A DNA stretch of 64,000 nucleotides from Plenodomus lindquistii (taxonomy: Eukaryota > Ascomycota > Dothideomycetes > Pleosporales > Leptosphaeriaceae). This document shows, in pieces, positions 59,156-64,000 of the stretch. Positions within the stretch are counted from its first letter, which is position 1; every line of letters starts with the position of its first letter. Under the pieces are notes generated by a model. That model did not search any database. It saw only the letters and a program-made list of their open reading frames with translations, and had not been told where the DNA came from. The DNA lies in the NCBI GenBank assembly GCA_025504975.1, contig JANUWI010000014.1, forward strand, positions 496,001-560,000. The letters run 5' to 3'. The translations under genes and the position numbers were made by a program.

Positions 59156-59870
59156 GCTGCTGGGCTGATCGTGCTGGTTGGGCCAGGTTTTCCGCGGCCG
59201 TGTGTCTTTCTCCGCTGGCGGCTCTTGTGGAAAAGAAGGCTCGAGGAGTGGATAGCGAGATGAAGGAACTCGAATTCCGCCCCTGTGTTGTGCGCCAAAG
59301 CGTGCGTCTACAGTCAAGCTGACGAACGATCTCGAAGTCAGTTTCCCCGCGATGTCTATGCGCCTCCCCACAACAGGCGTGGCCAAGTGCGTCAGTCGCG
59401 CATGCAGCAAGCACGTTGGTGGGCGCAATGCAAAGGCCCTGCGTATGGCCGTGGTTGACGCGAATCGCCGTGTGGCTTTCAATTGTGAAGCCAGTGTGGT
59501 ACCCGTGTAAGAGAACGACAATGGTCAGGACAGCTGACAGACACGGGCGCCCAATTCACCCTCAGCGTGAGTCCAAGTGACGGCATCACTTTTTTTGGTT
59601 CGCGCCCGTCGCCGCGGCGAAATGATGGCCCGCAATGCTGGACCCTGGCGAACAGCGGGCACTTTCCGCTCACACGTAACCTCCAAGTTTCGCCTTCTCA
59701 CATGCTTAGCATTAATGGCGAATGCACAGCAATTGCAGCACATCTTTGAGGCTTCACATTCAAATCATCTTTGACCCTTCATATTCGAATCTTTCGATTA
59801 TATTATCCTAACCCTCGACAAATTTTTGCACTCTATCTCACACGCGCGTTGATGCCCTCAGGCCGATGTA
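59156..59870. other. open 5' extension of tRNase Z and intergenic region
   Basis: From 59521 to 59156 (minus) the tRNase Z frame is open with TTG as the only start-like codon, closed upstream by TGA. A splice acceptor-like TTGAAAG at about 59482-59476 could bring in an upstream exon with an ATG. The rest, 59522-59870, is the shared region upstream of tRNase Z and downstream of the second SDR; it is A/T-rich from 59740. Confidence 0.5.
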
Positions 59871-60740
59871 TCATTTCTTCGTCCTCAGCGCTCCACCATC
59901 AATGGTAAAGTCCTGTCCTGTCACGAACCCTGCCTCAATGAGATACAGCGCTGCATCTGCGATATCTTTCGGTCTTCCTGCACGGTTTGTCGCATGATCG
60001 TCCACATCTTTCCTCTCGTTCTGTCCAGCCCAGTCCAGCCCCTTCTCGTCTCCTTCCTTGCACTCATGCGCCACCTTGATCCGCCCAGGTGCGATGAGAT
60101 TGACGCGGATGCCCAATGATCCCAGGCTGATAGCCATGGAGTGCATGAGTCCCAGCTGCCCAGCCTTACTCGAAGCGTACCCTTCCTGGTTGGGATCTGA
60201 CTGATGCGCGCGGAACGAGCCAATGTGAATGATACACGGCCCTGCTGGGCTGGAGTTGTTCTCGTTCTGCATGTGTGCGCCGATTTCGACGTCTGATGCC
60301 CGAGCTTTCATGTATGGAATGCAGGCTTGCGACATGGCGAATGGACCGGTAAGGTTCGTGTCAATGTATGCTTGCCATTCTGGGAGAGTGTCTGGGTCCT
60401 CCATGGTCTTTCCATCTTTCCAGTACGGACTCGCGATTCCTCCATTGTTGATCAGGACATCGATACGGTCGTTGAAGAAGTGCGCGGCTTCCTTGACCTT
60501 GGTACGTATGTCCTCAATATTGCGCAAATCGCAAAGGGCGTATCCCAGCCGTCCATCTTGGTAGTATGCCTTGAGGTGCACCTTAACAGTATGTTCCATC
60601 TCGTCTCCGTCAATATCGAAGATGTATGCATGATGGCCAGCTTCAAGCATCATCCTCGTGAGCGCGCGCCCAATTCCCCGGGCGCCGCCACTGATGATGA
60701 TATTCTTGAAAGCTACCGGGATTGGCTTTGCTTCAGCCAT
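59871..60740 (-). CDS. short-chain dehydrogenase/reductase (classical)
   Basis: Single exon, 289 aa from the ATG at 60740; the frame is open for 30 more codons but only from a GTG. The glycine motif is SGGARGIG at about 18-25, the NNGG structural motif and an intact catalytic set (Ser in HIGSFRA, YASSK) follow, then PGRI and a C-terminal TIDGGALRTKK. It lacks introns, unlike the other SDR. Substrate unknown; the family reduces or oxidises alcohols, sugars or 3-oxoacyl groups with NAD(P)H. An insertion with several Glu/Asp/Lys residues precedes the C-terminal helix. Confidence 0.9.
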   Translation of the reverse strand: MAEAKPIPVAFKNIIISGGARGIGRALTRMMLEAGHHAYIFDIDGDEMEHTVKVHLKAYYQDGRLGYALCDLRNIEDIRTKVKEAAHFFNDRIDVLINNGGIASPYWKDGKTMEDPDTLPEWQAYIDTNLTGPFAMSQACIPYMKARASDVEIGAHMQNENNSSPAGPCIIHIGSFRAHQSDPNQEGYASSKAGQLGLMHSMAISLGSLGIRVNLIAPGRIKVAHECKEGDEKGLDWAGQNERKDVDDHATNRAGRPKDIADAALYLIEAGFVTGQDFTIDGGALRTKK

Positions 60741-61555
60741 GTTGAAGCGTGTGGGTGGTGTTGTGGGGTGAGAAGATGTCGCGTTTGTGGGGTTGATCTC
60801 CGTCGTGCGTATATTCTTTGGACGACGCACGTTGGTCTGACGTCAGGGTTTTATTCAACTCTCCGTCACTGCCACAGGTACGCGTGCATATTGTTGAGGA
60901 GGCGCAGGTACTTTACGTCTGGTCCCACTTCTCAATGCATACCAAGAGCAAGCCAGTGCATCTAACGTTGCTAACTCTCATTGGTGCAATGCTTTACCAC
61001 TGGTCTATTGTACTAGTACAAACACTTCTTTGCTACCATGTGAGGTTCTCACCAAAGCAATTGTTTGGCCTGGGCCCAATACATCGAAGAAGAATTATTG
61101 TTCTCCGCGTTTCGAAAGCTCAACGTGCAATCACTGTTGGGTCGGGGCACAAGAATCTGGTCACGATCCTTGGCGCTGACCACGGGGAAGGACCATCTGG
61201 ATAGTGACACCCCTCACAGAAACCGCGATCCAGATGGGAAAGTCTGGCCATTAATTAGGGGTCGGCTCTTTCAAAGTACCCAGGTAACCATCGCCGGTCC
61301 AACGGGGACACTTGAGGAATGCAGTCTTCCGCGCAAGGGCAGACACCACTCTCCCAAGTGATATATTGATCCCCTGCAACACGAATCTTGCGCGTTTCTC
61401 ATTAATCTAGCGCGTCTTGTTCATCTTACTCCCCTTACCATCACTCTCCATCTCGAATTTTATTACACCAAAGCCCCCTTCCCTTCCACTATCATCTCAA
61501 CGAACCACCACACAACACAGCCCAATACAGCACGTTCTCCCACCACACCCCAACA
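60741..61555. promoter_or_regulatory. divergent promoter of SDR and secreted-protein genes
   Basis: About 815 bp. The 150 bases before 61556 are very C/A/T-rich with almost no G (CTTACTCCCC and CACACAACACAGCC types of sequence), a typical strong fungal core promoter and leader. No gene recognised. Confidence 0.45.
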
Positions 61556-62105
61556 ATGTACCTTACCACCCTCCTCTTCGCGGCCCTCGCCCTCGCAGCT
61601 CCCACACCACAAGAAGGCGCGGACTCACCAACAACAACACACCTCTATCTCTGCAAAGACGCCTCATTCCAGGGTGAATGCACAAATCTGCATTTAGAAG
61701 TGTCAACTTGCCGTGTGTCTTCCCCTCTCCCTCCATCACTCCCCATAACCACGAACCAAATGAAATGAAATGAAAGACTAACAGCAACTCTTTGAACAGA
61801 AAACATCGTAGACGCTTTCGTAAAAACAATATCATCAGCTGGTCCAGATAACGGAACGTTTTGCACGCTTTACTCGTGAGTAATTTTCACGTTGCTGTTT
61901 CTTCTTTGTGCAACACCTTTCAGCGCGAATTTTATTAAAAGTACAGGGCTAATGTAATTGGGGGTGAAACAGTGAAGTCGATTGCCGTGGTCAGGCATTG
62001 CCATTTACGTACCCTGGAATCAGGAAGTTGGAGCGCTATGGATTCGCAGACCTTACGAGCTCAGTGAGGTGCGATTTCATCGCGGGGTGGACTACTCATC
62101 CTTGA
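61556..62105 (+). CDS. small secreted six-cysteine protein, beta/gamma-crystallin-like (candidate effector)
   Basis: Three exons, 61556-61712, 61800-61875 and 61973-62105, 121 aa; introns of 87 bp (GACTAAC branch) and 97 bp (GCTAAT branch). The signal peptide is short and clear, with a likely cut after Ala-Ala near residue 15. Six cysteines stand at 33, 42, 52, 74, 82 and 111. The patterns YLCKDASFQGEC and GTFCTLYSEVDC resemble the repeated strand motifs of the small beta/gamma-crystallin-like proteins secreted by many fungi; I recall the pattern but did not search. The exon frames meet exactly, and the spliced frame ends at TGA 62103-62105. The function is unknown; size, signal peptide and paired cysteines fit an apoplastic effector or a wall protein. 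It stands alone between housekeeping genes. Confidence 0.78.
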
Positions 62106-62431
62106 GCAAGCAAAGGCCCGGTGATTGGGAATTTCTGGAGCCTGAGCGAGTCTTGAAATCTGTTATGAGCATTGATACCAACACAGCGATTAGATATGTC
62201 ATGATAATAGTAATGTACGGCGTCACTTCATCAACCAGCAGCATAGAAGACGAATGTGTGAACAGGACATGATATTTTGAAATGCATCCAATAAATCTTT
62301 TAAGCAAAAGAAAAGAACTACCGAAGCCTCCGGGCGCCGGGAACGCCGAATCCGTGAAGTACAGGTATATGACCGCATCTATGCATCATAAATTCCAAAC
62401 CGAGACATGATTGTTTACGACAAGCTTCCGT
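62106..62431. other. convergent intergenic region
   Basis: Between the 3' ends of the secreted-protein gene and fibrillarin. Short, A/T-rich, nothing recognised. Confidence 0.5.
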
Positions 62432-63727
62432 CTATTGCGCGCGCTGGTAGACACCGACGACCATGGCGTGGTCACGCTCAAAGGGCTCGAGCGTCAGTTG
62501 CTCCTTGGGCTTGATGCCCATCTCTCGTAGCTTGGCGACTTCTTGTGCGAAGACGGCTTCGGGCGCGGCGGTTGAATCGATACAGTTGGCCTTGATGGAA
62601 ATGACGATACCACCACCAACCTTCAAGAAAAGACCAGCTAGGAGGAAATTAGCTGGCGATCTACAGCGTTAAATATGATAAGTGCTTACCATTGAGACCG
62701 ACAATACGGGCCTGATCGGGTTGCGCAACATCGGCGAAGATGCAGTCAACCATGCCGACCAGCATACGGTACTTGAGAGGGTGACGGGCATCCTCAACAA
62801 TAGGGATGACGTTTGTGCGGTGGGTGGCCATGTTGATCAGATCACGACCGGAGCGGTGGGAGAACTCGACAGCGAATACGGTGCCTTCGGGTCCAACGAT
62901 ATCGGCAACGTGGGACACACTGGTTCCAGAGGCGGCACCAAGGTAGAGGACCTTGCTTCCCGGGCCCATGTAAATGTTATCGACACCACCGAGGATACCG
63001 GCGGCCAACTTGGAGCGGAAGGGGTTCCACACGCGGTACTCGGTGCTGCTGGGTGTAGCATCCTCGCCGTCTGCGGGGGCAGTTGACGCACCAACGCTGA
63101 TGCGCTTCTCGCCGTAGACGCTCTCGCCGGGGGTCAAGTTCTTGGTGACGAGGAGATCTTCCTTTCCGCGGGCAACGAAGACACCAGCGTGGCGATGGGG
63201 CTCGACGATGACCTTGCTGGGGGCTTGTCAGAGAATCGTCTTGTCAGTGGGTTCGAAGGCACATACGCTCCACCACGGGCACCTCCACGTCCACCGCGCG
63301 CACCGCCTCGTGGGGCACCACGTCCGCCACGGGGAGCGCCACGGCCACCTCCTCGTCCGCCACGGTCACCGAAGCCGCCGCGACCTCCTCCACGAGCTCC
63401 ACCACGAGCTCCGCCACGGGGGGTAAAGCCTCCGCGGCCACCGCGATCACCACCGCCACGACCGCCGCCGAATCCGCCGCGTCCGCCTCTGGATGAAAGT
63501 CAGTCGAGTTCTGGAAGGGAGTGGTCGTAGTAATCGAGAGTCGCAGATTGATTGATTGCGAAGCAGCAATGCAGTGGCCCTCAGATAGCACTCGACAGTA
63601 CCTCTGAGAGCAAATTGCAAGGTTGCGAAGATGGCTGCGCAATCTCCTACTACTCCAAGACTGATGCGCAATTGCGAGGGCATGGAGGCGCGTCGTAAGG
63701 AAAGTCGTACCTGGGAGTAAAGGCCAT
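62432..63727 (-). CDS. NOP1: fibrillarin (box C/D snoRNP 2'-O-methyltransferase)
   Basis: Four exons on the minus strand, 63727-63711, 63488-63267, 63216-62690 and 62637-62432; introns 222, 50 and 52 bp; 323 aa. Exon 1 codes only five full codons (MAFTP) and a split Arg; exon 2 is entirely the Gly/Arg-rich GAR domain (about residues 6-80). The methyltransferase domain follows with KVLYLGAASGTSVSH (S-adenosylmethionine site), VEFSHRSGRDL, DARHP and the conserved end GVYQRAQ. The protein methylates ribosomal RNA ribose under box C/D snoRNA guidance in the nucleolus. Splicing of intron 3 joins GLN to AGLFLKVGGG. The first intron is the longest in the window, usual for highly expressed fungal genes with a regulatory first intron. 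Confidence 0.96.
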
Positions 63728-64000
63728 TTCTGCTGGTATATCAAGTAGCTAAAGCTGGGTGTATGTTTCTAAAAGCTACTGCGCAGAGTCAGCATCCAAT
63801 GCACCGCATGCAAAACGACAGCAAGCTGCCACGGAGGGCGACTGACCTGAGCGCGTCGGGTCTGCGCTGTGTGAGGTCGGCGATAATGGGCGATGGTGGC
63901 TGCAAGAGCTTCGCGCCTGAAGTTCCTGGAGCTGGATTTTTTTCGCCAAGAGCTACCCCCGATGCGGGCAAGCGCGACGCCTGGCACCCTGGTCGCGTCT
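63728..64000. other. fibrillarin upstream region, window edge
   Basis: Contains the fibrillarin promoter and leader. Short minus-strand frames end at the window edge without a domain. No other gene can be supported. Confidence 0.4.

Overview
The window is nuclear DNA of a filamentous ascomycete. Most genes carry short spliceosomal introns (about 46-66 bp) with GT..AG borders and CTRAY-type branch sites. There are two Zn2Cys6 regulators, a HET-domain gene, an ascomycete-type laccase and a full-length CPS1/DIP2-type adenylation protein of the kind described from Cochliobolus. I infer Pezizomycotina, most likely Dothideomycetes (Pleosporales); no sequence search was run. Exon borders were set by hand from splice motifs, reading-frame continuity and family conservation, and every multi-exon model below closes in frame.

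Layout. 1-8 kb: a ferric-reductase-type flavocytochrome and a HET-domain protein. 9-17 kb: CPS1/DIP2-like gene (minus) divergent from a peroxisomal acyl-CoA thioesterase (plus). 18-25 kb: a Zn2Cys6 factor, a Herp/Usa1-like ubiquitin-domain membrane protein (minus) divergent from mitochondrial phosphatidylserine decarboxylase. 25.4-28.5 kb: a gene-poor, microsatellite-rich gap. 28.5-34.5 kb: a seven-exon laccase, a J-domain coiled-coil protein with a changed HPD motif, and a small gene broken by an in-frame TAG. 35-49 kb: a Dal5-type MFS permease, a PHD-finger protein, a D-2-hydroxyacid dehydrogenase divergent from an APC-type permease, a conserved unknown, and a secreted beta-lactamase-like serine hydrolase. 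51-64 kb: a second Zn2Cys6 factor divergent from a DUF2306-type membrane protein, an SDR with an altered active site, long-form tRNase Z, a second SDR, a small six-cysteine secreted protein, and fibrillarin.

Housekeeping genes (PSD1, tRNase Z, fibrillarin, thioesterase) are interleaved with accessory genes (laccase, HET, secreted protein, permeases). I see no biosynthetic core enzyme with tailoring genes, no intact transposon, no CRISPR and no tRNA that I could support. I found no new multi-gene system. The most interesting signals are individual oddities: a peroxisomal SKL signal on a separable 13-codon last exon, a GC-AG intron, a non-AUG-led presequence-like extension on tRNase Z, a likely CAG-to-TAG nonsense change, a non-HPD J-domain, a CPS1 whose first adenylation domain has lost key residues, and a candidate secreted effector.
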